Shown in pieces: positions 25,401 to 34,240 of a stretch of 64,000 nt of DNA; positions within the stretch are counted from its first letter, which is position 1; each line of letters starts with the position of its first letter. The position numbers were made by a program, and so were the translations under genes. Source of the stretch: Pasteurella sp030783905 (GTDB lineage Bacteria; Pseudomonadota; Gammaproteobacteria; Enterobacterales; Pasteurellaceae); NCBI GenBank assembly GCA_051122655.1, contig CP182107.1:1302001-1366000 (forward strand), read 5' to 3'. Below the pieces are notes generated by a model. It ran no database searches. It saw nothing but the letters and a program-made list of their open reading frames with translations, and had not been told where the DNA came from.

Positions 25401-28400
25401 CTTTGAGGTTTCTGCTAACGCTTCAGTAATACTTAACGTTTTCGTCTTCAGATCCTCAATAACCTCCCCTTTCGGCAATGTCTTCACTAATCCTTGAATA
25501 TCGGTGAATTCTTCAACCGACGGTTTGAAGGTCAATACATCATTGATACGTTTCTCAACTTTTCTTGCACCTTCAGTCAAAATGTCATCTAACTCTGGCG
25601 AGTTAGCCATTTGTTTAATCGTTGCTTCTGGTAGGTATTTCTTGGCAGCTTCTCTTGCTTCCTCTAAAAACGCTGGATGTTTTAGCACATTTGACTCAAA
25701 GGTGTCATTACGCTGACCTTCTAAATCTAAAAGTGTTTTCAGGTTCAAGTTATCTTCTAACATGTCGTAATTTGGCTTTGTCGTCACTTGTGCTTGCATC
25801 TCGTCTTGTGTTGCTTTTGCGACTTTCGCTTTTGCCTTTTTCTCTTTATTTGAATCACCCATGAAGAAGTCTTTCATTTTGCTAAATAAAGATTTTTCAG
25901 CTTTTTCGCTTTTCGCCACCACTTGTGTATTGCCAACAGTTTCTTCTGTCTTCGCTACCACTTGGTTTACAACCAAATTCTCTTCAGAAACAGACCGCAC
26001 TTTTGGCTCAACACGGGTTTCTTTATTAACTACGCGTCCAGAGGCTGTGGTGGCAACACTCGGTTCAGCTGAACCGTCAAATGGAATAGCCTCATAATCC
26101 GATTCCACCGCCTGTGCTTTCGCTCGTGGTTGAACGCTCTCGTTAGTTTCTGCCTCTTGAGTAGGGTATGTTTTCGCAGATGGATGAATAGTAGCATAAT
26201 CCCCTTCACTATCACTTTCTTGTGACACCGCTTTTACTCGCGCATCCGGTGCATCAGGTAAAGGGCGTTGCGCCTTCTTGTTATCTGAAATTTCAGCATA
26301 AACATGCGCTTCTGCTTCGCCATCAGCTATTGCCCTCACTTTCGCTTGACCCGGTAATGCAGGTAACGGATCATTTGCATTTCTCGCTTTTTGGATACTT
26401 GGCTCATTGACCGTTGCATAGTCACCATCGGCTACTGTCGTTTTAGGCATTGTGAGCGTTGAATAATCACCCTCGTTATTCACTTGTGCTTTTGTAGCCA
26501 GTTCAGGTGGAGTCGGTAAAGGACGTTTTGCGTTAGGGGTAACGTCAGCGATTTCAGCATAATTATGATCTGAACCGTCGTTCACTGTTCTTACTTTGCT
26601 TTCGTTTGGTAATGCGGGTAACTCATCCGTAACGCTTCTTGCTTTTCTGCGTTTTGGCTCAGCAACCGTTGCATACTCACTTGCTACCGCTTTAGCGTTT
26701 GGCATATCTACTGTGGCATAAGTCGTTTCCACCGTTTTTACTTTTGGCGCCTCTACTGTTGCATAAGTACTATCAACCGCATTCGCTTTCGGTACGCCTA
26801 CTGTTGCATAAGTACTATCAATAGCTTTAGATTGAGTGCCCACGTCGCGAATATCAGCATAAATATGCTCTGAACCGTCATTTACCGTTCTTGCTTTACC
26901 CTGATTCGGTAATGCCGGTAATGGATCATCGGCCTTTCTTGTACGCGCTTGCGCGACATCGACATTGTCTGTTGTACCTGCCGCGTTATGGCGTCTCATA
27001 TCTGCATTGTTATCGCCAACACGGCTATATGTTGGTTCATTAATCTCGGCATAAACATGCTCATCACCAGTTGCCGTTCTTTGACGAACAATATCCGCAT
27101 TGTTATCACCGACTTTGCTATAAACGGCTGGGATGTCTTCATAATCATGAACGTTTGTTTTTGTGCTGGCGCTAGCATACAGTGGATTGTCCACAAGATC
27201 GGCACTGTCCCCATTTCTGCTACGTGGTGTTGGTACAACGGCATCTGCACTTTCATAAATTGGATTTTTCACTGACACAGAATCTGTCTCATCAACGCCA
27301 CGAGATCGTGTTGTTGCCCCACTCACATCACCCGTCTCCGCAGAGGTTCTTAATGCTGGTGGAGTAGCCGTATCCCCTTCTTGCTTAGAGGCGCGTAGTT
27401 TATTTTTCGCTCTCTGACCCAGTTCAACAATATCTGCCACTTCAAAACTAAATTGCGTACTTGCATAAGTATCATCACGTGTGACAGTTTTTGCCTTGGC
27501 TAAATCTGTATTCACTTGACCTGATACATTCGCTTGAGAGGTATCCACGCCCGAAAGGGTGGATTTCTGCGTTGCATTATAGTGTTTCTGTTCAGCTCGC
27601 CCACCTCGTAAATTAAAGGCGGTTGTACCACGCTCACTGATACCCACGGAGAAACCAAATGAACCACCGTCTTTATCATGCTGATCGTGAAGTTCTTGAC
27701 TGCTGACTTGACCTGTTACTTTCAAGTCTTGACCATTATCGTTACTGACAAGGTAGCCTCCTTTAAGATTCACATCATGCGTTTGACCAGTAATCTTATT
27801 CGCTCTAATCCCCGCCTGTTGGTTCACTGTGCGTTTAGTTTCTGTCTCATTGGTATAACCGAACCCGATATTGCCTGTTGGTGTCGCAATTGTCGCGCTA
27901 GAAGCCGCTACACCCGCAGAAAGATTATAGTCAAATCCATGCGTCACTTTTTGTAACGTATCTTGTTTGGATTCCACATTCGTTTTTCCTTTAACATGGA
28001 GATCGAGCTTATCGGCCTCGATATTCGAACTGACAACATTAAAATCGCGACCTGCTTCAACTTTCATATTGCGTACTTTTAAGACACTATTATTTTGAGC
28101 TATTTCACGTTCGGATGTATAACTTTCATTTCCTTCAAGCGAGGTGCTGACACCGGCAGTACAGGCGCCACTCATCATACTGCAACCCGCGTTTACACCA
28201 TGAGAGAATTTCTGTCTTGATACCGTTTCTGTGGTTTCTCGTGTTTTTTCACCAGACAGCACATTCACATCTTCTTTTGCCCTTAGGGTTAAATCAGCTT
28301 GTTCATTACTTTGTACATTTTTAAGATTCACACTACCACTGCGTGCTGACAGTGTGACATTGCCACCAATCTTAGTGACAATATCTCCCGTTTCTGTCGT

Positions 28401-31400
28401 TTGTTTTGTCTCATGTGTTCTTTCAACAGACAATTTGGCTGAACTCCCCGCTAAATCCCCCGTCACAATATTTAAGACATCACTAGCATGTTGTAATGCT
28501 GCTGTGCCATCTTGTTTAATCCCATTTTGGGCATCTCTATACTGTTTCACTAAATGGCTTACCATATCGGCAACCGCAGAATGAGCCTCAGCTTCAGGTC
28601 CAACTTTAAAGGTTGTCCGTTCAGACTCACGATCATATTGATCTTTTTGTTTGTTCGACTTAATTTCTTTAGCAGACAATTCAAATCGGTTGTTTTCAGG
28701 TGTTTTTTTCGCTTGCTCTGCAAAATCATCAAAATACGCTTTTGATTTTTCTGACATGAGATCCGCAATTTCAGCTTCAGATAATTCTTTTATTTCTGGG
28801 GCTTTATTTTGCTTATCCTTATTGGCATTTGATGCAGCTTCAGCCACATTCTGTGCGGATTGCTCGGCCTTCTCTGGCTTGCTAGCCGCTATCTCTTTCT
28901 GTGCTTTGCTTTGTGCATTTTCTGGTAGTTTCGTATTAATATCTACCCCACCAACATCGGCATAACCAAGCACATGTAATTTCCCATGTTTAACTTGTAA
29001 TTCACTATTGGTGTGTGTGAGCACTGTTTCTTTGTCTTTGGTATGGGTGAATGATATTCCTGCCTCTGCCCCAACTCCAGTCTGGTTTGTCGGAACACCA
29101 ACAGAGGCACTGCCACCATCTTGGCTGTTATAGTCATAACGAACAGAGGTGCCACCACCACTTGCGTGTGCTGAAGCAAATAACTGTGAACTATATTCTT
29201 CTTTTTCAACATGTTTAATATTTTTGCCCGCTTCAGTATTAAAGTTCCCTTTCACAATACCAGTAGTATATTTGGCCTTAATTTCACTCCCCACTTGGTT
29301 CACATCTTTTTCTACTGCAAAATGGACATGATCCACCTCGAAGGTTGATCCCTCTGAAGTAGCCTCACTAGTACGTTCCGAATAACTGGATGGAGACGAC
29401 ACACCTAAAAGTGGCACTTTAAGCCCTGCCACATCAAGTTCTGCAACTTGTAGTGCAGTCGGCGAAAATTTCTCACGATAAGTGTGTTTGGTATTGTGTG
29501 TATTTTTGAGATTCACATCACCAGTCTTCACAAAGCTTGTTTTTGCTTTGACATCCGATGCTTGTACATCAACAGTGGAGTCCTTATCTGTTTCAAGATG
29601 TAAATGACCTTCCGTTTTGATTTGTGAGCGTTGTACAGTGACCCCTAATTCATCATTTGCAAACGAACGGGATACATTTTCAATACCTTTACGCCCGACT
29701 AAACGTGTCGATTCAGTACTTAATAGACTGCCTTGATTTTTGATTTTATTACTGGCTTCAACATTGAGTTTTCTGCCCGCTAAGGTGCCTGTATTCACTA
29801 CATCTTTAGCTTTAATCTTGGCTTCACCAACTCTGATAGCCCCAGTGCCTAAACCTTGTAATTTTTTGGCTTCTGCAAGCGTTTCCGAAGCGAAATAAAC
29901 CTGTGGAACAAACACATCTTTACCCTTTACTTTCGTTTTGACATACCAAACGATATCTTGGGTCAAGTTCGCTTGTTGTTCTTTCGTTAATGCCGCACCG
30001 AGTTTCAGATCCAACTCATGCGCTTGTGTTGTGGAATTATCCATCAGTTGTTTAACTAATTCCACATCGCTGAGATTGTATTTTTGGTTAAGGTGGTTAT
30101 CGACTTTTTTCTCAATCGTGCGAGTAATCACTTGATGATCAAAATAATTATCCCCTAACACATTGACTTTTTGATGACCTTTTGTATTTAAACCAACTTT
30201 ATTGAAGAAATAATTTGCACCGGCATAGTCATCTTGATTGATGTATTTTAATTTTGTGCGATAAAGCGGATCAGTTTCCACTTTTGGGCGTTCTTCATCA
30301 ATCGCTTTCAATAAAACATTTTTTGATGCCTCAGCCTCTCGCTTCGCCATTTCTTCATAGGCTTTCTGTTGCTCAATTTCTAATTTTTCTTGTGCAACTT
30401 TCTCTTTGGCTTTTTGTTGCTGCTCAGCTTGTTTTTTTGCCTCGGCTAAACGTTTTTCTTCTTGTCGTTTCTTCTCTTCTTCTTGCAGTTGGATCGCACG
30501 TTGCTTTTCTTTTTGGCGGATTTCTTCTGCCTGTTGAATTTCTTTTGCAATTTCGACTTGCTTAGCAAGATTATCTTGTGCCTGACGTTTTTCCTCTTGC
30601 TTCAGTTCTTCAACACGTTTTTCTTGTTGTTTTGCTTTTTGTAGAAGTGCTTTCGCAATATTTGCTCGATGTTCGGTTTCGTGTTGTTGTTTTCTTTTTT
30701 GGAATAACTCCTCTAGCTTCATCTCTAATGTACCAGGCAGATCAAAATGTCCCTCTTTTTCTCTCTTTTCTCTATTTTGCCTATCTCTCTCGCCTAGACG
30801 GACTAGATTGGTAGAACGTTTAAAATGATCTTCTCCTTCTTTTAGTAACGGCTCTTCTCCAAGCTCCTGTAGTAGTTCATTCAAGAGATAACCATTTTCA
30901 AAGAATTCATCAGGGTTAAGATAATCAACCGTAGGATCAGTACGAGGTGGTTTATTGCCACGATCATCACGACTTATACCCGACTTATCATCGAGCATCT
31001 CTTTCTCATCATGGCTCATACTCCACTTGCTATCGTCTGTATCAGACTCATCATTCGTACTAAGTGCTTCATCCGATGAATCAGAGTGGCTTTTTTCCAC
31101 ATCCAGATTTTTACGTGGTTCTTCATCGAGATCCTCGATAGGAAACAGTTTTTTCTTTTCTAATTGAATACTATTATCAATAAATAAGTTTGGCATTTCT
31201 AAGAGTTCCGCGATTGAGGATAAATCTACCCCCTCTTCTTCCAAACGTTCTTTATCACTAAATTCTGCTTTAAATTCTACTGATGGTAGCGATAATTGGT
31301 GTTTACCAATTTGGATATTTTTATCAAAATTACCACGTTCAGCATATTCACCATTTTGTAACGTTGTCAGCTTACCTTCTAGTTTTCCTGCTAGGATTTT

Positions 31401-34211
31401 TGCTTTTTCTGATGGGTAATAAATGAAGTCTGTTGGATTTTCTTTAAAGCTTTTCCATTTGCTTCGCATCTCTTCATAGGATTTACTATGCCACTCTGCA
31501 CCAAACACTTGTGCCATAGCTTTTTGGTACATCGGTGAATGCTGAATATGAGATAGCAGCTGATAAGCACTAAAGTTTTCCGTACTATAGAAACTTGATT
31601 TTAAGATTGTTGTTGGACCAAATAAGGCATCGAGGAAAGACTCTAAACTATTAAATTCACGCGAGGCATTACCTGATAATGGTGTCCAAAAAATACGTGC
31701 TCGTGGTTGGTAGTACATCGTGATTTTCGCTGGATTCTTAAACACGCTTGCTAATGCATTTTGGTTAAACGCTTTCATTTGGTTCACCACTTGATCAGCT
31801 TCCGCATTAAAGGTTCCTTTGACATTAATTAAGCCATGATTAATTAACTGCGCTTTTGATTCTGGTGATGTGGATGTCGCTATTCCCTTAAAGTCAAAAT
31901 CACCATCGGAGCGGATAGCCCCCATTTTCACGACTTTAATATCGGTTTTATCTTGTTCTTGTAGATTTAAGTTAAGTTGATAAACATTATTGTGCCAACC
32001 ATGTGCTGCAACGCGACTGATATCATAATCACGACTTGAACCGATAGACTTATAGTTCACATCGCCAGATAAACGCACATCATTAATTAAATTATGCGTA
32101 TGAACTGTTAATTTTTTACCTGCATAAATATCGCCAATATTATAAACAGCATGCTCCGCGTCTAACGTCATCTCGCCAAGTGTATGGAATAAACCGTCTT
32201 CTTGGTTAACAATATTTCCCATACGTTCCGTTGATTTGGCGGTTAGTTTTAATGATTTTGCAGCGCCTAATATTCCACCAAGATTGTAAATACTGCCATT
32301 TTCAGCATTAATTGTCAGTGTTTGACCTGTTGCCAGTGTTCCTGCACGATTAACAAAGTTTTCTTCCACATTCAACGTTATATTAGCACCCAATTGAATA
32401 TCTTGATTTTTATCAATTTCAATATTTTGGGCGTTAATAGTTAACGCATCTTTAGCTTTAATAAAATTATTACCCTCTGTTAAAAAACTGGTTTTTTCTT
32501 TAAAAGTTAATTCTGCACTCCCCGCACTTTCAATGAGTCCCTTATTCACAAAACCAGGCTTAAATTGTGCACTAAGGCTTGCGAGCATCGATGGAGATAT
32601 TGAGAAAAACGGAGAGCCTAAAAAGCGGATACTACTTTTTACACGTGTCAGTGGAGACAAATATTTATCTTGAACAATTTCAAGATCTTTTCCCCTTGCA
32701 AAAATGCTCAATTTCTGTTCAGCATAAATTTCTTTATCATTAATCAAATTATTAGTGTCAAGCTTAACCTCTCTACCATAAATACGCCCAGCATTAGTTA
32801 AAGTTTCTGTTGCCACATCTATCTTTTTAGCGACGAGTTTCGCATTTTGCTCAATGGACAGGGCACCCTTTGCCACGATTTTAGCTTGCTTCGTACTCCT
32901 AATCTCTGCGTTTTTTCCGATTTTAACTTGTTTCGCCTCTAACGAAACTTCATTTGATTTCGTTTGACTACCAACAAAAACACGATTAGCGTTTTTCACT
33001 TCAATTTTTTTCTTGGCTCGAATATTTCGGTCTTTTGTGACCACTGTTTGCTGAGTCGTATTGCCAAGTTCTAAATCACCTTCATTCATTTCAATCTGAA
33101 TATCATTTTCAGACAAAATAATTCCGTCATGTTTTACGCCTGCACCTTTATCTGTCACAATCAACTTAATATTTTTACCATGCATTGCGCCTGTACTAGA
33201 TCCCGTGATAGCGATAACATCATTAGATACATTTTCACCGCTCGTTTTTTTCAGCTCATGTTTGCTTAAATCATATTCACTGGAACCCGCAATAAGAGTG
33301 ATATCAGTTTTTGCTTCTGAATTATTTCCTGATGTAATTGAGTGCTTTTGTTCAATTTTTTTAGCAATAATATCTAAATACTTTAATCCATCTGTCGAAA
33401 AACCATCAATATCAATGATCACATTTCCTTTTGTAACCTTTAACATCATCTGATTCGGATCTATAAGCTCACTCGTAGTAGCAACAAAACGATCTGAATT
33501 GATTGTTCTTACACCATTTAAGGTAATACCATTTTGGTTTGCGATGACGATATCAGCTTTTTTACCTAATACTTCAAGCGCGCCAACAATTTTACTTTCT
33601 TGGGGACCTGTCACTTGATTTAATATAACATCCGCTTCTTTCCCTCTGCTTAAATTTTGATTTTGCGGAATATAACCAATTAATGTTGATCTAGCCTGAT
33701 CTTCAGTCCCATTATTATTAAACACCGCGCTATTTGGAATATTAAATTTTTCAAAGCGGTTATCAGAAATCCCTTTGTTATTTGGGGAAGCGATATCAAT
33801 AACGATGACATTATTTTCTGTTTTATATAGTTTCGTATTCTGACGAACATTATCGGTTTGATTTACCAACTTAATATGCTCATCTTTGTCATCAATTACT
33901 GCTAACTTATTTTTTTCTGTTGCTTGCCCTTCAGCCCAAACCGGGGCAGAAATCAGGGTTAAGAATAAAATCGAGAACTGTTTCCAGGTCAATTGCATCG
34001 CAGACGAAACAGGGTTAAACCGACTTTTTACTAATAAAGAAACGGAGGAAAGTGAATAGTGTGCCAGAAGGGGAGGTTCCTCTTCAGCCTGTTCTGATGT
34101 GGACGTTGAGTCCGATGAACCATTGCTAATAGCTGAGTTAATACATTCTGCCACAGGAACGAGGCAACCTTTGACTTGACTAAAAATAAGTTTGTAACGA
34201 TTTTTGTTCAT
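22473..34211 (-). CDS. pfhB2: Filamentous haemagglutinin-like exoprotein with two Fic domains and a YopT-type protease
   Basis: This 3912-aa TpsA exoprotein is of the H. somni IbpA / P. multocida PfhB2 kind. In order it has: an extended signal peptide (MNKNRYKLIFSQVKGCLVPV..., hydrophobic core 78-92, cleavage about Ala93); a TPS domain (about 110-380) with SDNRFEKFNIPNSAVFNN and ANQNGITLNGV; a long haemagglutinin-repeat shaft; an acidic segment; a Lys/Glu/Gln-rich coiled coil (about 1160-1300); and a Tyr/Pro-rich segment with 18 Tyr between 2319 and 2706. Two Fic units follow (from 2812 and 3308) with complete HPFAEGNGRMAR motifs at His3042 and His3538. The C-terminal C58 protease has Cys3726, His3849 and Asp3864. 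Fic domains of IbpA AMPylate Rho GTPases. LspB_2, encoded 29 bases upstream, is the expected secretion partner. All active-site motifs are intact. Confidence 0.95.
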   Translation of the reverse strand: MNKNRYKLIFSQVKGCLVPVAECINSAISNGSSDSTSTSEQAEEEPPLLAHYSLSSVSLLVKSRFNPVSSAMQLTWKQFSILFLTLISAPVWAEGQATEKNKLAVIDDKDEHIKLVNQTDNVRQNTKLYKTENNVIVIDIASPNNKGISDNRFEKFNIPNSAVFNNNGTEDQARSTLIGYIPQNQNLSRGKEADVILNQVTGPQESKIVGALEVLGKKADIVIANQNGITLNGVRTINSDRFVATTSELIDPNQMMLKVTKGNVIIDIDGFSTDGLKYLDIIAKKIEQKHSITSGNNSEAKTDITLIAGSSEYDLSKHELKKTSGENVSNDVIAITGSSTGAMHGKNIKLIVTDKGAGVKHDGIILSENDIQIEMNEGDLELGNTTQQTVVTKDRNIRAKKKIEVKNANRVFVGSQTKSNEVSLEAKQVKIGKNAEIRSTKQAKIVAKGALSIEQNAKLVAKKIDVATETLTNAGRIYGREVKLDTNNLINDKEIYAEQKLSIFARGKDLEIVQDKYLSPLTRVKSSIRFLGSPFFSISPSMLASLSAQFKPGFVNKGLIESAGSAELTFKEKTSFLTEGNNFIKAKDALTINAQNIEIDKNQDIQLGANITLNVEENFVNRAGTLATGQTLTINAENGSIYNLGGILGAAKSLKLTAKSTERMGNIVNQEDGLFHTLGEMTLDAEHAVYNIGDIYAGKKLTVHTHNLINDVRLSGDVNYKSIGSSRDYDISRVAAHGWHNNVYQLNLNLQEQDKTDIKVVKMGAIRSDGDFDFKGIATSTSPESKAQLINHGLINVKGTFNAEADQVVNQMKAFNQNALASVFKNPAKITMYYQPRARIFWTPLSGNASREFNSLESFLDALFGPTTILKSSFYSTENFSAYQLLSHIQHSPMYQKAMAQVFGAEWHSKSYEEMRSKWKSFKENPTDFIYYPSEKAKILAGKLEGKLTTLQNGEYAERGNFDKNIQIGKHQLSLPSVEFKAEFSDKERLEEEGVDLSSIAELLEMPNLFIDNSIQLEKKKLFPIEDLDEEPRKNLDVEKSHSDSSDEALSTNDESDTDDSKWSMSHDEKEMLDDKSGISRDDRGNKPPRTDPTVDYLNPDEFFENGYLLNELLQELGEEPLLKEGEDHFKRSTNLVRLGERDRQNREKREKEGHFDLPGTLEMKLEELFQKRKQQHETEHRANIAKALLQKAKQQEKRVEELKQEEKRQAQDNLAKQVEIAKEIQQAEEIRQKEKQRAIQLQEEEKKRQEEKRLAEAKKQAEQQQKAKEKVAQEKLEIEQQKAYEEMAKREAEASKNVLLKAIDEERPKVETDPLYRTKLKYINQDDYAGANYFFNKVGLNTKGHQKVNVLGDNYFDHQVITRTIEKKVDNHLNQKYNLSDVELVKQLMDNSTTQAHELDLKLGAALTKEQQANLTQDIVWYVKTKVKGKDVFVPQVYFASETLAEAKKLQGLGTGAIRVGEAKIKAKDVVNTGTLAGRKLNVEASNKIKNQGSLLSTESTRLVGRKGIENVSRSFANDELGVTVQRSQIKTEGHLHLETDKDSTVDVQASDVKAKTSFVKTGDVNLKNTHNTKHTYREKFSPTALQVAELDVAGLKVPLLGVSSPSSYSERTSEATSEGSTFEVDHVHFAVEKDVNQVGSEIKAKYTTGIVKGNFNTEAGKNIKHVEKEEYSSQLFASAHASGGGTSVRYDYNSQDGGSASVGVPTNQTGVGAEAGISFTHTKDKETVLTHTNSELQVKHGKLHVLGYADVGGVDINTKLPENAQSKAQKEIAASKPEKAEQSAQNVAEAASNANKDKQNKAPEIKELSEAEIADLMSEKSKAYFDDFAEQAKKTPENNRFELSAKEIKSNKQKDQYDRESERTTFKVGPEAEAHSAVADMVSHLVKQYRDAQNGIKQDGTAALQHASDVLNIVTGDLAGSSAKLSVERTHETKQTTETGDIVTKIGGNVTLSARSGSVNLKNVQSNEQADLTLRAKEDVNVLSGEKTRETTETVSRQKFSHGVNAGCSMMSGACTAGVSTSLEGNESYTSEREIAQNNSVLKVRNMKVEAGRDFNVVSSNIEADKLDLHVKGKTNVESKQDTLQKVTHGFDYNLSAGVAASSATIATPTGNIGFGYTNETETKRTVNQQAGIRANKITGQTHDVNLKGGYLVSNDNGQDLKVTGQVSSQELHDQHDKDGGSFGFSVGISERGTTAFNLRGGRAEQKHYNATQKSTLSGVDTSQANVSGQVNTDLAKAKTVTRDDTYASTQFSFEVADIVELGQRAKNKLRASKQEGDTATPPALRTSAETGDVSGATTRSRGVDETDSVSVKNPIYESADAVVPTPRSRNGDSADLVDNPLYASASTKTNVHDYEDIPAVYSKVGDNNADIVRQRTATGDEHVYAEINEPTYSRVGDNNADMRRHNAAGTTDNVDVAQARTRKADDPLPALPNQGKARTVNDGSEHIYADIRDVGTQSKAIDSTYATVGVPKANAVDSTYATVEAPKVKTVETTYATVDMPNAKAVASEYATVAEPKRRKARSVTDELPALPNESKVRTVNDGSDHNYAEIADVTPNAKRPLPTPPELATKAQVNNEGDYSTLTMPKTTVADGDYATVNEPSIQKARNANDPLPALPGQAKVRAIADGEAEAHVYAEISDNKKAQRPLPDAPDARVKAVSQESDSEGDYATIHPSAKTYPTQEAETNESVQPRAKAQAVESDYEAIPFDGSAEPSVATTASGRVVNKETRVEPKVRSVSEENLVVNQVVAKTEETVGNTQVVAKSEKAEKSLFSKMKDFFMGDSNKEKKAKAKVAKATQDEMQAQVTTKPNYDMLEDNLNLKTLLDLEGQRNDTFESNVLKHPAFLEEAREAAKKYLPEATIKQMANSPELDDILTEGARKVEKRINDVLTFKPSVEEFTDIQGLVKTLPKGEVIEDLKTKTLSITEALAETSKTIQRNPKLKEEVQGAIEEFLKSSQGQDLTVDMVEKLNHGLRPDEGADRLLYKKETLTKENAVFSSPEAAKIQLGETVDFINKARQQGVEPSVLAGLVYQRLIAYHPFAEGNGRMARVIVNKLLLDAGYPPFTKFNPDFETQIIPQTDSSGKSATSAKVVKEFLTELGKKPLPEVNTNATSKVRVEVEDVVYASVDKRPEALAKAKARGDEAAQQQPPKASVAEEVAPTLPTRPADLGSEAETRHDVKSAVDSGVEVKAKAQAQADEDIYATIDKRPEARAKANAKADEALAKNPVVKVHEEDDVAPALPIRPELKDAAGGHKKAKAQAEEGATGGAESPSVFKKIKNFFSGSDATKKAEKTTAKKAAAEDKPNYDGLDDTINLKGLVALEDQRNETFATNVLNNAKFLDEAREVAKKSLPEVTIKQMGHLPEFDDILTEGARSIENRINNAVTFKPSAQEFSAIQTLVKQLPKGQAVEDIDLKTSKITDALAETSKTIQRNPELKNQLQGAVETFLQSSQGKNLTVEMIEKLNHGLRPDEGADRLLYKKETLTKENAVFSSPEASRIQLAETVDFINKSKAQGIEPSVLAGLVYQRLIAYHPFAEGNGRMARVIVNKILLDAGYPPFTKFNPEFETKIIPQTEKTAQSASSSEVVQEFLKELGKKGDAVVIPTAKESSQHLVETDRTSTPSASTRLRKTDAVEQETSGDVSKPKPVSERVQQKELVEQSRGVLKQVQDQFQPLKVKHKIDAVRASVAEYGGEVSFKYAQSKGEVYKEIVKHIETQNGVCESTCAHWIANKVTNQSEDFWHTMYEGGKKGHLKQEAIDSIKKLQTEFMQSGSATQQFKLTDSWLQEQGVVPKEKQVGSASRRDEVAGTVSKSDISALTKAILDTGKESSGAKKISINLEGGSHTVSALVQGEKVVFFDPNFGEMRFPSHQQFESWLKEAFWEKSGYAGKKEGKRFFNVVNYHVDRQ
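22489..23189 (-). repeat. Long direct repeat encoding the C58 protease domain, copy A
   Basis: About 701 bp at the 3' end of pfhB2 align without any insertion or deletion to 36917-37617 at the 3' end of pfhB1 (constant offset 14428) and look nearly identical. They encode the YopT-like domain and its lead-in. Just before this block the two genes diverge sharply. Confidence 0.85.
23406..24290 (-). repeat. Second Fic unit of pfhB2
   Basis: These 885 bp (residues 3308-3602) run from KPNYDGLDD to ELGKK and contain the motif HPFAEGNGRMAR with His3538. The unit matches the first Fic unit in length and nearly throughout in sequence. It is an internal tandem duplication with a 496-codon period, including the linker. 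Confidence 0.85.
24894..25778 (-). repeat. First Fic unit of pfhB2
   Basis: These 885 bp (residues 2812-3106) run from KPNYDMLED to ELGKK, with HPFAEGNGRMAR at His3042. The linkers before and between the Fic units carry the related words VVYASVDKRPEA and DIYATIDKRPEA, and the proline motifs APTLPTRP and APALPIRP. Confidence 0.85.
26094..27257 (-). other. Tyr/Pro-rich signalling-motif array in PfhB2
   Basis: Residues 2319-2706 hold 18 tyrosines in short repeated words: NPIYES, NPLYAS, DYEDIP, VYSKVGDNN, TYSRVGDNN, VYAEI (twice), IYADI, STYATV (twice), TTYATV, SEYATV, NYAEI, DYATV, DYATI and DYEAIP. Between them are PLPALP words and two RxLPxxP motifs (RPLPTPP from Arg2563, RPLPDAP from Arg2649). 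The patterns resemble ligands of eukaryotic SH2 and SH3 domains. There is no recognisable folded domain. Confidence 0.7.
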
Positions 34212-34240
34212 ATTAAGTTAATCCTTAAACTTAAAATATA

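Noticed and set aside
26700..26860. Regularly spaced short repeats that could suggest a CRISPR array
   Set aside because: They are in-frame codons for STYATV-type words inside pfhB2, with variable spacing and differing repeat sequence.
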